A stretch of DNA of 64,000 nucleotides from Aldehydirespirator sp965248735 (GCA_965248735.1 OZ252146.1:3162001-3226000); one strand, 5' to 3'. Positions 1-8,839 are shown, counted from the stretch's first letter. The notes: generated from the letters alone by a model not told the origin. Program-made: numbers and translations.

Positions 1-675
1 CGCGAACGCCTGGAAGCTCACAGAGTCCGACGGGAACCGCACCGATGCGGAATCCTTGTCGGCGAGCACAACGCAGGCCGCGTCCAACAGCCGCTCGCGG
101 ACCATCCGCTCGAAGAAGATCACATAACGGTCCGCGTAGCTGGCATCGTCGAAGGCCGGATCGGGCTCCCACACCGCCTTGCGTGGCGACACCGCCGTCG
201 TGAAGGCTATGTTGTCCTCCAACAGCATGAAGTAGCCGAGCCAAGGGCGCAGCGGCCTGATGATCTCACGCTCCACCGCCTTCCAGACATCGACGGCTTG
301 GCCCAGCGCCTCGTCAGTGCGGTTGTTGAAGTTCTGGCCCGGGCTGTCGCCCGCCATCGACTTCAACTCGACGATGCCCACCACCCGATCAGCCACCAGC
401 ACCACGATGTCCCAACTCTTGTCGCGACGGAAGTAGCCAGCGATCGGACGCCTCTTCACGCCGATCAGCCGAGCCGGTATCCCCGCGTCCACGAAGACGC
501 TCACCACAAGCTCGTGGAGAGCATCCAGATGAGGCCCTCCCGTCACCTCGGCACGGATACCGGTGTTGAAGACACCCCGGCTCTCAGACTCGTCCGCCTG
601 AGAGCGCCGGACCTCCCAATAGTCGGCGACGGCCGCACGAACGGAATCGCTGTAGTCGGGAAGCTGTGAGGGCAT
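1..675 (-). CDS. PaeR7I/XhoI-like type II restriction endonuclease (3' end beyond window)
   Basis: The reverse strand is open from an ATG at 675 to the left edge (225 codons, no stop). It encodes a protein I recognise as the XhoI/PaeR7I family, whose members cut CTCGAG. It opens MPSQLPDYSDSVRAAV and contains the landmarks TEVTGG-like (AEVTGGPHLD), WDIVVLVADRVVGIVELKS, FNNRTDEALG and RPWLGYFMLLED. The nuclease core is of the PD-(D/E)xK type, with D89, E103 and K105 as likely catalytic residues. The C-terminus and the expected adenine methyltransferase would lie left of the window. An ISL3 element starts about 80 bp upstream. Seen: open frame and motifs. Known: family function. Inferred: cleavage specificity. 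Confidence 0.85.
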   Translation of the reverse strand, partial: MPSQLPDYSDSVRAAVADYWEVRRSQADESESRGVFNTGIRAEVTGGPHLDALHELVVSVFVDAGIPARLIGVKRRPIAGYFRRDKSWDIVVLVADRVVGIVELKSMAGDSPGQNFNNRTDEALGQAVDVWKAVEREIIRPLRPWLGYFMLLEDNIAFTTAVSPRKAVWEPDPAFDDASYADRYVIFFERMVRERLLDAACVVLADKDSASVRFPSDSVSFQAFA

Positions 676-753
676 AGGGCTCCTTGGCCTAGCCCCCAGT
701 ATCCCAGGGCGCCCGGTAGTGCAGGTGGACTCGACGAAGTGCCGAAATAGGTC

Positions 754-2118
754 GAGCCTGCGCGTAAACGTGGGGAGCGGGGTGGTTGAGGGTCCCTGAG
801 TAGGGGTCGAGGCCCTGCTGGAATCGGTGATTGAGATGATCAACGATCCAGGAGGGCCCCGATGGCTTCCGATGTTACGCGGGTGCGGCTGCACCTGCGT
901 CAGATCCGTGTGTTGGCGGTGCTGGTGGACACACCCGGCGAGCTGGTTGTGGAGGTCGAGTCGACGGTGAGGCGGCCGCGCTGTGCGGCGTGCGGTTTCT
1001 GCTGTCGGCGGGTGCATGACCGCCGTCGGCGCAAGGTGCGGGATCTGGAGGTTTCGGGGCGTCCTGTGACGCTGGTGTGGCACCGGCGCCGGTTCGCGTG
1101 CGACAACTGCGGTGAGCGCCATCTCGAGGACCATCCCGAGTTCGAGGGACGGCTGACGCGGCGTCTGGCCCGCAGGCTGGTCGCCGACGCCAGGGCCATG
1201 CCCGTCAGCGCGGCGGCGCGCCGCTGCGGGCTCGGCTGGCATGTGGTGATGGCGCTGGTGCGCTCTTGCTCGGATCTGGTGGCCGAGCACCGCCGCGGCG
1301 TGCGGTGCCGGGTGCTTCTGGTCGATGAGACCTCGATGCGCAAACGGCACCGCTACGTGACCGTGATCGTCAACGGCGACACCGGCCAGACCCTGGCCAT
1401 GGTCCAGCACCGCAACAGCGCTGCGCTGTCAGCGTTTCTGATGCAACAGGGCCACAGGTGGTGCAAGGGAGTCAACGTCGTGGTCAGCGACGGCTCCAAG
1501 GCATACAAGGCCGCCATCGACGCCCACCTGGGACACGCCCGCCATGTGCTGGACCACTTCCATGTGATCAGGTGGTTCTCAGCGGGGCTAAACCAGGTGC
1601 GCCGCGACGTCCAGCGCCGGCCTGAAGGCTCCAAGCCCGCCTTCGAGCCCGAGGTGTTCCGGGCCCGGTTCGTGCTGCTGAGACGAGGCGACACCCTCAC
1701 AGACGCCGACCGGGCCCGCCTCGACGCCCTGTTCGACGCCCTGTTCGACGCCCACCCCCGCCTGCGGGCCGGCTGGCAGGCCCTCCAGGAGCTCCACGGC
1801 CTCTACCTCGCCGACGACTATGACGGCGCCCTCGATGCCCTCAGACGGTTCTGCGACCTCTACGAGACCGGCGAGCTGCCCGAGTACCACGACATAGTCG
1901 ACACCATCATCGCCTGGTCAGACGAGATCCTCGCCTGGCACCACAGCGACCGGGCCTCCAACGGCCGCATCGAGGGCATCAACAACCTCCTGCAAGTGCT
2001 CAGAAGAACTGCCCACGGCTTCACCAACCCGGCCAACTTCGAAGCCCGCGGCATCCTCGTGACATATTGACCCCAACCGGTGCCAGCAACCCTCAATCCC
2101 ACGTTTACGCGAAGGGCC
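754..2118 (+). mobile_element. ISL3-family insertion sequence
   Basis: The element carries one transposase gene and has terminal inverted repeats. Fourteen bases, cgcgtaaacgtggg, at 761-774 are matched exactly by cccacgtttacgcg at 2098-2111, and a weaker match extends the ends to about 754 and 2118 (right tip GGCCCTTCGCG when read inward). The 8 bases flanking each side are not alike, so no target duplication is visible. This suggests a deletion or rearrangement after insertion. The right end abuts a truncated HAD-hydrolase copy. Confidence 0.75.
862..2070 (+). CDS. ISL3-family transposase
   Basis: A 402-residue transposase. An N-terminal zinc-finger region has CAACGFCC (about residues 41-48) and CDNC (about 80-83), followed by a helix-turn-helix and a DDE nuclease core: D155 in LLVDETS, D210 in VSDGSK, and E371 in GRIEGINN near the C-terminus. 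Length and motif order fit ISL3 transposases. The ATG at 862 follows CAGGAGGG with good spacing. The gene is complete and looks functional. It sits inside the inverted repeats at 754-774 and 2098-2118. Confidence 0.9.
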   Translation: MASDVTRVRLHLRQIRVLAVLVDTPGELVVEVESTVRRPRCAACGFCCRRVHDRRRRKVRDLEVSGRPVTLVWHRRRFACDNCGERHLEDHPEFEGRLTRRLARRLVADARAMPVSAAARRCGLGWHVVMALVRSCSDLVAEHRRGVRCRVLLVDETSMRKRHRYVTVIVNGDTGQTLAMVQHRNSAALSAFLMQQGHRWCKGVNVVVSDGSKAYKAAIDAHLGHARHVLDHFHVIRWFSAGLNQVRRDVQRRPEGSKPAFEPEVFRARFVLLRRGDTLTDADRARLDALFDALFDAHPRLRAGWQALQELHGLYLADDYDGALDALRRFCDLYETGELPEYHDIVDTIIAWSDEILAWHHSDRASNGRIEGINNLLQVLRRTAHGFTNPANFEARGILVTY

Positions 2119-2210
2119 TAGAAGTTGCGGGCGACTCCGGCGAAGGCGCTCTCAGAGTCGAACAGGGTGTTGTCCAGGTCGAATACCAGGCTGTCAACCG
2201 TGGTGTCCAT
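2118..2210 (-). pseudogene. Truncated N-terminal copy of HAD hydrolase gene
   Basis: Reading back from the ATG at 2210 gives MDTTVDSLVFDLDNTLFDSE, nearly identical to the start of the intact HAD hydrolase at 7637-8347. The similarity covers the first 29 or so codons and continues about 55 bp upstream of the start (to about 2265), so it is a copied DNA segment and not convergent protein sequence. The frame ends in a TAG at 2118-2120, exactly at the tip of the ISL3 element. The rest of the gene is not found on the other side of the element. Confidence 0.85.
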
Positions 2211-2265
2211 TTCTTGTGTGCCTTCAGGTTCGGGGGTGCCAGGATTGGATCACGTCGATGGGATG

Positions 2266-2471
2266 GCCGCAACAGACACGGCTACCCGGCCCCGCTCACC
2301 CGAGCAGAACCAGCGCGCCAACACCCCTGTGTGCCGCGCGGTCAGTGGTAGTCGTGGAGCGGGACCGCGATGGCGTCGTAGTCGGCTTCGAGGAAGAAGA
2401 CCAGCGTTAGATGCTCCGCCCGCACGCTGGGCGGCGGTCGCGCTCGACGTCTTCCACTGCTGGCTCGTCGG
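2266..2471. other. Intergenic remnant
   Basis: No convincing gene. A short reverse-strand stretch at about 2343-2410 reads LVFFLEADYDAIAVPLHDY and then stops, which looks like the tail of a lost gene. I cannot assign it. Confidence 0.3.
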
Positions 2472-4250
2472 CTAGGAGCACCACTCAATGAAGGGGAGAT
2501 CATCTAGCTGTTGGGGCAGGGTGATCTCGATGCCAGAGACGTCTGCGCCGTCGACCACGATCAGTGTGGCCGACTCGCTCATGGTGGTGAACCCGCCAGG
2601 GCCGTGCCAACCAACGAAGGTGCAGGTCTCACTGGTGTTCGCGTGGATGTCCAGTGTGAACGACCCGTCGGGCACCGTGATAGCGAATGTGCCGTCTGAT
2701 TGGGTTGTGGCGAACCCGCTGGTGCTCGCTTCGCCCGACCAGGCCCACAGCCCCACACCCCCCACAGCTGTACCGTCGGGACCGCGGACCACCCCCACGA
2801 TCTTGCTGTTGGTTTGGGGATCTGTAGCGGCGCTGTGGCAGGAAGAGGAGAGGGTCACATCTCCGAGCGCGTCTTTGACCAGAGCGGCAAGCGCAGGGTC
2901 ATATTCTTCCAGTTCGCTCCGCGTGTTGATTTCGTTGTGTACCGGTCCGGGAACATCGTTCACGTCGAACCAGGACTGGACTTCCTCCGCCCAGTACTCG
3001 TCGGCATTCTCTGCGGCGTAGGTGCTCTGCCAGAGTCCAGCGTCCAACGCGTCGCGGTAGGTGCGTTCGAGCCGCTCACGGAATAGGGCGCCCCCTGATT
3101 GCAACTCGATGCCCATGTTGAGCAAAGCGTGCGCGGCCTCGTGCACGACTATGTCCTCATATGGGAACCGGTCGGTGCTGTAGCACAGGAGGTTCTCCTC
3201 GGCTATCGCCAACACGGGGCGCACAACCGTTGGGCCCGCTCCGCCGCCCCTAGTTCGGTCGTCCCAGTCGATGCCAGGAAAGGCCTCATACAGATCGCTG
3301 AGTTCGGGGAGCTCTGTGATGCCGGAACCCTCGGCCATTATCGCGACACGGACATTGTTTGCCGCCAGCGTGGCCAGCACAGCACGGCGGCCGGCGAGCA
3401 TCTCTTCAATGAGACGTCTGGCTTGAAGCAAGGCTTCGTCGGGAACTCGCGCCGATGAGATGATCGGGAGACCCGCCGCGTCCACGTATTTCTCATAGAA
3501 CGGATCAAAGCCCAGATCAGCGGGCGGCGCTGCAACCCCCGTGGTGGCGGTGTCGTCGGTGTCGCCGTCTTCGGGCACAGCTGAGGTGTCGCCGTCGTCG
3601 GGCACAGCTGTGGTGTCGTCATCTTCGGGCACAGCTGAGGTGTCGCCGTCTTCGGTGTCGGCGTCTTCGGGAGCAACTGTCGCATCGCCGTCCTCAGGAA
3701 CAGCTGAGGTGCCGCCGTCTTCGGGAGCAACTGTCGCATCGCCGTCCTCAGGAACAGATGAGGTGCCGGTGTCGGCGTCTTCGGGAGCAACTGTCGCATC
3801 GCCGTCCTCAGGAACAGCTGAGGTGCCGCCGTCTTCGGGAGCAACTGTCGCATCGCCGTCCTCAGGAACAGATGAGGTGCCGGTGTCGGCGTCTTCGGGG
3901 ACAGCTGTGGTGTCGGTGTCGCCGCCTTCGCCGCCACCATCGGGGACAAATTTGGTGTCGGTCTCGCCGCCTTCGCCGCCACCATCGGGGACAAATTTGG
4001 TGTCGGTGTCGGCGTCGTCGGGGGCAGTTGTGGTGTCGGTGTCGGTGTCGTCGGGGGCAGTTGTGGTGTCGGTGTCGCCCCTCTCGTCAGTGTCGCCGCC
4101 TTCGGACTGCTGGGGTTGCGGAGACGTCGACGGCTCAGGCGCGGTCACCGTCGTCGACGGTGTGCTCTCGTTGCCGCCGCAGGCCAAACACAAGATGACA
4201 ATTGCGGCCAACGCCACCGGGACGCCCCCTCGTAGCCCCGTCAATGCCAT
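2472..4250 (-). CDS. Lipoprotein with acidic repeat linker, HExxH peptidase-like domain and regulatory-like C-terminal domain
   Basis: A 592-residue exported protein. The ATG at 4250 is preceded by a GGGGGG run. Residues 1-24 form a lipoprotein signal ending LACG (Cys24 lipidated). Residues of about 30-275 are low-complexity, rich in Thr, Asp, Glu and Pro, with repeats such as PEDGDATVAPED, probably a wall-spanning linker. A zinc-peptidase motif HEAAH lies at 370-374, with ENADEYWAEE downstream as a possible third (Glu) ligand, a gluzincin-like pattern. The last 115 or so residues (KIVGVVRGPDGTAVGG onwards) resemble a carboxypeptidase-regulatory-like beta-sandwich. Substrate unknown. Peptidase activity is inferred from the motif only. 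Confidence 0.75.
   Translation of the reverse strand: MALTGLRGGVPVALAAIVILCLACGGNESTPSTTVTAPEPSTSPQPQQSEGGDTDERGDTDTTTAPDDTDTDTTTAPDDADTDTKFVPDGGGEGGETDTKFVPDGGGEGGDTDTTAVPEDADTGTSSVPEDGDATVAPEDGGTSAVPEDGDATVAPEDADTGTSSVPEDGDATVAPEDGGTSAVPEDGDATVAPEDADTEDGDTSAVPEDDDTTAVPDDGDTSAVPEDGDTDDTATTGVAAPPADLGFDPFYEKYVDAAGLPIISSARVPDEALLQARRLIEEMLAGRRAVLATLAANNVRVAIMAEGSGITELPELSDLYEAFPGIDWDDRTRGGGAGPTVVRPVLAIAEENLLCYSTDRFPYEDIVVHEAAHALLNMGIELQSGGALFRERLERTYRDALDAGLWQSTYAAENADEYWAEEVQSWFDVNDVPGPVHNEINTRSELEEYDPALAALVKDALGDVTLSSSCHSAATDPQTNSKIVGVVRGPDGTAVGGVGLWAWSGEASTSGFATTQSDGTFAITVPDGSFTLDIHANTSETCTFVGWHGPGGFTTMSESATLIVVDGADVSGIEITLPQQLDDLPFIEWCS
3655..3896 (-). repeat. Tandem 114-bp in-frame repeat inside the lipoprotein linker
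   Basis: The 12-mer gtgtcggcgtct recurs at 3655, 3769 and 3883, exactly 114 bp apart, and the sequence between is almost identical. Each unit is 38 codons, so the frame is kept. Shorter related motifs (cagctgaggtgtcgccgtc, gggggcagttgtggtgtcg) continue on both sides across about 3540-4090. This explains the repeated PEDGDATVAPED segments in the protein. Confidence 0.85.
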
Positions 4251-4664
4251 CCCCCCATGATCTCGCTCCCGCGCCCAAACCCTAGATGACCCCGATCTCT
4301 GGGCCGCTCCCGGTTGTTGGCAGGCTCGGACGCTTGGGGGATTGGAGCCATGACAGAGCAACGACGACCAGGGAAGAATGGGGGCGGGATTCGGGGCGCA
4401 GGTTCCGCTCCGATGTCCGCATCCCCACCAGCGCCGCGGAACCCAAGACGGCACATCACAGCCAAGTCCTGCACCGATACGCGTCCGGCCACAAACAGCA
4501 TCCCGGGCGTCGACGACGCTCACCGCGACCGGCAGTGCACCTCGACCCGATCGTCGCAAGGCGCGACACGCAAACAATGTAGTAGCAACCCACAGGCGAG
4601 GCTTGTAGCTCTGGTGGCGAACGCCGGTTCTTGGCGCCTGGGGGTCCGCCGTAGGATGCGCTGC
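4251..4664. other. Divergent intergenic region
   Basis: 414 bp between the oppositely oriented lipoprotein and DUF418 genes. It must hold both promoters. I see no convincing gene, repeat or clear -35/-10 pair. Confidence 0.4.
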
Positions 4665-5795
4665 ATGTCGGCAGCGACGGGGGCCGGCGCAAGGCCGACA
4701 CCGGGCTCGGCGAGGATCACAAGCCTCGACACGATCCGGGGCTTCGCCGTCCTGGGCATGCTGACGATGAACGTGGTGTCCTACGGACTCGGTCTCGGCC
4801 CCTACTTCAACATCGGCGCCTCGAGCCCCCAGAGCTGGCTCGACTGGTTGATAGGCGCCTTTGGCGAGGTCTTCTTCGATCAGAAGTTCATGGGGCTCTT
4901 CTCGATGCTGTTCGGCGCCGGCATCGTCCTGTTCGCCGACCGAGCCGCGGCCAAGGGCCGTCGCGCCGGGTCGTTCAGCCTGCGGCGCAACTTGCTGCTG
5001 CTGTTGATCGGACTCGCCCACACCGCACTGTGGGACGGCGATGTGCTCGTGATCTATGCCGTGTGCGCACCGCTGTTGATCGCGATGCGCAACCTTCCGG
5101 TGCGGCGTCTGCTCATCGGTGGGACGATTGCTCTGGTCGTCTCACCGGTTGGGGCCGCCCTGGCGCAACCCACTGTCGACGCCAGCGGGCAGGGCTTGGG
5201 CGAGTACTGGGGTGTCACCGGGACTATGTCCGACGTCGTGGGACTGTGGCTGATCTCGGACTTCTTCTTCCGTGCGTTGGGGATGATGTTGATCGGTGTG
5301 GCCGCCTATCGATCCGGGTTCCTCACCGGCGAGAAGACCGACGACTTCTACCGGAGATCGGCGCGCTGGGGGCTCGGCCTCGGCCTGCCTCTCAGCGCGG
5401 CGGGTTTCGGCCTCGTCGTTCTCTACGACTTCGGACCCGATGTCGCCTTGATCGGCACGGTGCCGAACACCATCGCCACGGCTCCCATCGTGGTCGGTTA
5501 CGCCAGCCTGATCACGCTGTGGCATCGCCGCACTTCGGAGCAGCCGTTCAACGAGCGGATCCGAGCCGTGGGACGGATGGCGCTCACCAACTACCTCTCC
5601 CAAACCGTGCTCGGCATCGCCATCCTGCGCGGGCTGTTCGATCCCGCCGATCTCAGCCGCAGCCTCCTGGCGCTGTTCGCGATCGGTGTCTGGGTCCTGC
5701 AGCTGTGGTGGTCACAGGCGTGGCTGGCGAGACACCGGTTCGGTCCCGCCGAATGGGCTTGGAGGGCGGCCACCTACCGCCGCCTGCCCGGCTAG
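4665..5795 (+). CDS. DUF418 domain integral membrane protein
   Basis: A 376-residue polytopic membrane protein. The start MSAATGAGARPTPGSARITS is chosen because TAGGA lies 8 bases upstream of the ATG at 4665; an in-frame ATG at 4656 is the alternative. The segment RITSLDTIRGFAVLGMLTMN is the typical beginning of DUF418 proteins, and the C-terminal half (from about residue 215, with GRMALTNYLSQTVLGI and VLQLWWSQAWLARHRFGPAEWAWR) is the DUF418 domain proper. Several hydrophobic helices are evident. Family members are often called YeiB-like transporters, but function is not established. Monocistronic. Confidence 0.85.
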   Translation: MSAATGAGARPTPGSARITSLDTIRGFAVLGMLTMNVVSYGLGLGPYFNIGASSPQSWLDWLIGAFGEVFFDQKFMGLFSMLFGAGIVLFADRAAAKGRRAGSFSLRRNLLLLLIGLAHTALWDGDVLVIYAVCAPLLIAMRNLPVRRLLIGGTIALVVSPVGAALAQPTVDASGQGLGEYWGVTGTMSDVVGLWLISDFFFRALGMMLIGVAAYRSGFLTGEKTDDFYRRSARWGLGLGLPLSAAGFGLVVLYDFGPDVALIGTVPNTIATAPIVVGYASLITLWHRRTSEQPFNERIRAVGRMALTNYLSQTVLGIAILRGLFDPADLSRSLLALFAIGVWVLQLWWSQAWLARHRFGPAEWAWRAATYRRLPG

Positions 5796-5932
5796 CAGCA
5801 GAAGCAACCGGTGTCAGAACCGGTGAGGTCCCCTCACGAGCCGGAATCCACCGGAGCGGTGAGCGGCCCGGGCAGGTGCCGTGGCACTCCGGGATCTGAA
5901 AACCTGGGGGACATCAGGCAATGAAATAGGTG

Positions 5933-7558
5933 ATGAGAGAGTCACCCACTTCAGAACAAGTCCGCCGAGCCCGCTGGGCGCCACGTGCACCGGCGAGGAC
6001 GGCAGCCGCTCGCATTGCCCTTGTTGGCGTGCTCGCGCTGCTGTCCGCAGTCGCGATCCCAGTGCTGGTGCCCCGTGCGGCCCGCGCCGACCACAACAGC
6101 ACGTACCTCATTTGCCCGGACCCCGTGCCGGAAGGCAACTCCGCTTCGATGGGTATTCGCCGTTCGGGCTACAAGGTGGTGAAGGCGTTCGCCTTCACCG
6201 ACCATCGCTACTACACGGCCGAATCCGACGACTACACCGAATACCACGGCGTGAAGTTCGAGCAGTCAAAGGGCAGCACCCTGTGGATCCCCATCGAGAC
6301 GACCGAGGACACCCGGCCCGAGCACGATGAGACCTTCGCCATCGGCTTCTGGGACGGAGGGGTCTGGCACTACTGCGTGGTGACCATCGCCGATGACGAC
6401 GCTCCGAAGATCGTCGGCGTGAACCTCATCACGAATCCCGTGGACCGTTGGGCCTACCGCGCCGGAGACCCCATCGATGTCGCCGTCAGATTCGATCAGA
6501 AGGTGGAGGTGGAAGGATCTCCCCAGCTCGCTCTGTTCCTCGGCGAGGGCGACGCCAGCACATGGCGCGGCGCCAGCTATCTCCGCGGCTCGGGCACCTG
6601 GGAGCTGCTCTTCAGGTACGTCGTGCAGCCCGAGGACCTAGACCCCGATGGCATCAGTGTGAGCGCGGCCGCCACCGGCGACGACCGCACCCCCGCCTAC
6701 GGCTTCGGCGGAACCATCAACGCGATGGGCACCGACGCTCCCGTCGACTACGACCACCCCGGCATTGAGCCCGCCTGGCAGCAGCGAGTCGACGGGCGGC
6801 CCTATGTTCAGAGCGCCCGCATCATCTCGGAGCCCGAGGCCGGGGGGCAGTTCTACCGGGCCGACGAGATCATCGAATTCGCTCTCACGTTCGACACCCG
6901 TGTCGTCGTCGAGGGGGACGTCTGCGTGCCCCTGCACCTCGGCTACGACGGATCAAACTCCGGAGGCACGAGCAGAGAAGCGGTCTACCGCCACGGCTCG
7001 GGCACCGACACCCTCGTGTTCGGCTACACCGTCCGTCCCGGCGACAAGGACCGCAGGGGCATCATGCTGGGCTCCGGGTCCCCAGCAACCGGCTTCTGCG
7101 GAAGCGGATCCATCAAGGCCGAAGGCACGGATGTGGAGCGCTATCCCTGGTACCGCGGCATGGGCCACCAGATCGAACACAGGGTCGACACCGCCCCGCC
7201 GGTCGCTCGTGCCGTCTTCATCACGTCCCGGCCCGCCAACGGCGAGGCCTACGCCGCCGGCGAGACCATCAGCATCGAGGTCTCCTTCAGTGAGACAGTG
7301 ACGATCAGCGGGTTCCCGTACCTCGAGCTCGACATCGGCGAGGCAACCCGGCACGCGACGCTGGCCTCAAGTCACGGGACCAGCAGGCTGATCTTCAAGT
7401 ACGAGGTGCAGAGCGGTGACGCCGACACTGACGGCGTCGGTATCGGCGCAAACAGCCTGCACGTTGACGATGGCCGAATCCGCGACGACGCCGGCAACAC
7501 CGCCAGCCTCTCCCACGCCACCGTCACCGCCGACGCGACCCACCGGGTCGCCGCCTGA
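5933..7558 (+). CDS. Secreted multi-domain beta-sandwich protein
   Basis: A 541-residue exported protein. Residues of about 20-50 (ARIALVGVLALLSAVAIPVLVPRAARA) form a signal peptide. A Calx-beta-like module follows (TEDTRPEHDETFAIGF..VTIADDD). Three related modules of about 120 residues come next, each with a motif like Y-x-A-G-D/E-x-I-x-x-x-V-x-F (YRAGDPIDVAVRF, YRADEIIEFALTF, YAAGETISIEVSF) and a later GSGTxxLxFxYxVxxGDxD. Such modules are found in actinobacterial surface proteins and resemble Ig-like/Calx-beta folds. No enzymatic motif and no sorting signal are visible. ATG 5933 is used; a GTG directly before it is possible. Confidence 0.7.
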   Translation: MRESPTSEQVRRARWAPRAPARTAAARIALVGVLALLSAVAIPVLVPRAARADHNSTYLICPDPVPEGNSASMGIRRSGYKVVKAFAFTDHRYYTAESDDYTEYHGVKFEQSKGSTLWIPIETTEDTRPEHDETFAIGFWDGGVWHYCVVTIADDDAPKIVGVNLITNPVDRWAYRAGDPIDVAVRFDQKVEVEGSPQLALFLGEGDASTWRGASYLRGSGTWELLFRYVVQPEDLDPDGISVSAAATGDDRTPAYGFGGTINAMGTDAPVDYDHPGIEPAWQQRVDGRPYVQSARIISEPEAGGQFYRADEIIEFALTFDTRVVVEGDVCVPLHLGYDGSNSGGTSREAVYRHGSGTDTLVFGYTVRPGDKDRRGIMLGSGSPATGFCGSGSIKAEGTDVERYPWYRGMGHQIEHRVDTAPPVARAVFITSRPANGEAYAAGETISIEVSFSETVTISGFPYLELDIGEATRHATLASSHGTSRLIFKYEVQSGDADTDGVGIGANSLHVDDGRIRDDAGNTASLSHATVTADATHRVAA

Positions 7559-7606
7559 GCAGCCGAATCGAGCTGACGCAATCCCGCCGGGCAAGACCAG
7601 CTCAGG

Positions 7607-7629
7607 GCGCCGCAGCGATGCTGCGGCGC
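7607..7629. terminator. Perfect GC-rich hairpin between convergent genes
   Basis: gcgccgcagc-gat-gctgcggcgc: a 10-bp perfect stem with a 3-base loop, placed between the stop of the secreted protein (7558, plus) and the stop of the HAD gene (7637, minus). There is no T-tract, so it is a terminator-like hairpin serving either strand rather than a textbook intrinsic terminator. Confidence 0.6.
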
Positions 7630-7636
7630 TCGAATG

Positions 7637-8347
7637 TCACTGGGGCGACATCGCCTCGACAATGGGCCGCAGGTCCGTGACGGCGTCGACAACGTGATCG
7701 GGGGGTTGCAGATCGGCCAGGAACCGCCGGCCTCGCCGAACCCAGGCGGTTCTCATTCCGAAGCGCCTGGCTCCGTCTATATCGGTTTGAGGGTTGTCGC
7801 CGACGAACATGACCTGCTCAGAGCGGGTGAGTCCGGTCGCGTCGAGGGCATCACGGAAGATCCGGGGGTCTGGCTTGGCGTAGCCGACCTCTTCTGAGAC
7901 GACGATGAAGGGCGCTAGCTGGTCCAGGCCCAACGCTTGGCACTTGTGGCGCTGCATCCCGCTCGGCCCGTTGGTGACGATGCCCCACGGCACGTGCCGA
8001 TCGTTGAGGTGGGCAAGGAATGTGTTGACCTCTGGGTCGGGCTGCATCTGCTGGTCCATCGCTTCGTCGTACCATCCGGTCAGCGCGGCGATGTCGAGGC
8101 CGGTGCCGGGCCACTCGCTCAGCCAGCGGGCGAATCGCCGTGCCTTCAGGTCGGGTACGTACTGCGTGACGGCGTGGAGGTCGTGGTCCCAGCGAATCAT
8201 CATCGCCACGGCATCGGCGCGTGTGACTGGCGTCGTTGTGCGGAGGTGCTGCTCGTAGAAGTCGCTGACGACTCCGGCGAAAGCGCTCTCAAAGTCGAAC
8301 AGGGTGTTGTCCAGGTCGAATACCAGGCCGTCGACGGTGGTGTCCAT
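7637..8347 (-). CDS. HAD-superfamily hydrolase (haloacid dehalogenase-like phosphatase)
   Basis: A 236-residue phosphatase-type HAD protein. Motif I is VFDLDNTLFD (nucleophile Asp about residue 11). Motif II is IVTNGPSG, motif III is the Lys in GYAKPDPRIF, and motif IV is FVGDNPQTDIDGA. The cap region lies between motifs I and II. Complete family length. A partial copy of its first 29 codons plus upstream DNA lies at about 2118-2265 beside the ISL3 element. The physiological substrate cannot be told from sequence. Likely terminator at 7607-7629. Confidence 0.88.
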   Translation of the reverse strand: MDTTVDGLVFDLDNTLFDFESAFAGVVSDFYEQHLRTTTPVTRADAVAMMIRWDHDLHAVTQYVPDLKARRFARWLSEWPGTGLDIAALTGWYDEAMDQQMQPDPEVNTFLAHLNDRHVPWGIVTNGPSGMQRHKCQALGLDQLAPFIVVSEEVGYAKPDPRIFRDALDATGLTRSEQVMFVGDNPQTDIDGARRFGMRTAWVRRGRRFLADLQPPDHVVDAVTDLRPIVEAMSPQ

Positions 8348-8425
8348 TGCTTGTGTGCCTTCAGGTTCGGTAGTGCCAGGTTTGGATCACGTCGGTGGCC
8401 GCCGACTCCTGACTTGACGTGACGG

Positions 8426-8839
8426 TCAGGAGTCCAGACTTGGCGAAACGTCCGACGCGAGGAATGTGTCGATCACGTCAAGCTCGCTCACCGCGAGCAC
8501 AGCCCTCGCGAATTCGTGGTTGATCAGGTCCAGCACCAGTAGGGGCAGTTCTGGCCCGCTGCGAGCCGTGGCCCAGAACTGTGGGCCGACCACGCCTCGG
8601 CCGAGTTGGGTGCCGACTCGACGCCTGCCCGGATGGCGCGCGCCGGCGTGGGTTCCGAATCCGAGTTGGCGGTGATCGATGCGGGACTCAAGCTCATGTC
8701 GCTGGACAACAGCCCTCTTCGCGACGTTGGCCCGGTCGATCTCAACGACGCGGCACCCGTTGAAAATGCAGTCCCAACCAGAGAGCACAACCCGAAGAGT
8801 GCTCCCCGTCCACTCAACCCGGAAGGCCACGGAAGCCAT
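8426..8839 (-). CDS. Hypothetical protein of PH-domain-like type
   Basis: A 137-residue soluble protein starting MASVAFRVEWTGSTLRVVLSG. The ATG at 8839 is preferred over one at 8893 because the extra 18 residues are Arg-rich and unlike the rest. The pattern (an SGWD..FNGCRVVEI strand, then PGRRRVGTQLGRGVVGPQFWAT, then LPLLVLDLINHEFARAVLAV) resembles small actinobacterial proteins with a bacterial PH-like fold. I infer this from memory of the pattern, so function is unknown. Neighbours are unrelated. Confidence 0.6.
   Translation of the reverse strand: MASVAFRVEWTGSTLRVVLSGWDCIFNGCRVVEIDRANVAKRAVVQRHELESRIDHRQLGFGTHAGARHPGRRRVGTQLGRGVVGPQFWATARSGPELPLLVLDLINHEFARAVLAVSELDVIDTFLASDVSPSLDS

Noticed and set aside
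3541..4260. Plus-strand Ser/Val-rich repeat frame
   Set aside because: It is the complement of the lipoprotein linker repeat and lacks a start signal.
4251..5021. Upstream extension of the lipoprotein frame (to 5021)
   Set aside because: The extension overlaps the DUF418 gene on the other strand; the ATG at 4250 starts a perfect lipoprotein signal with a ribosome site.
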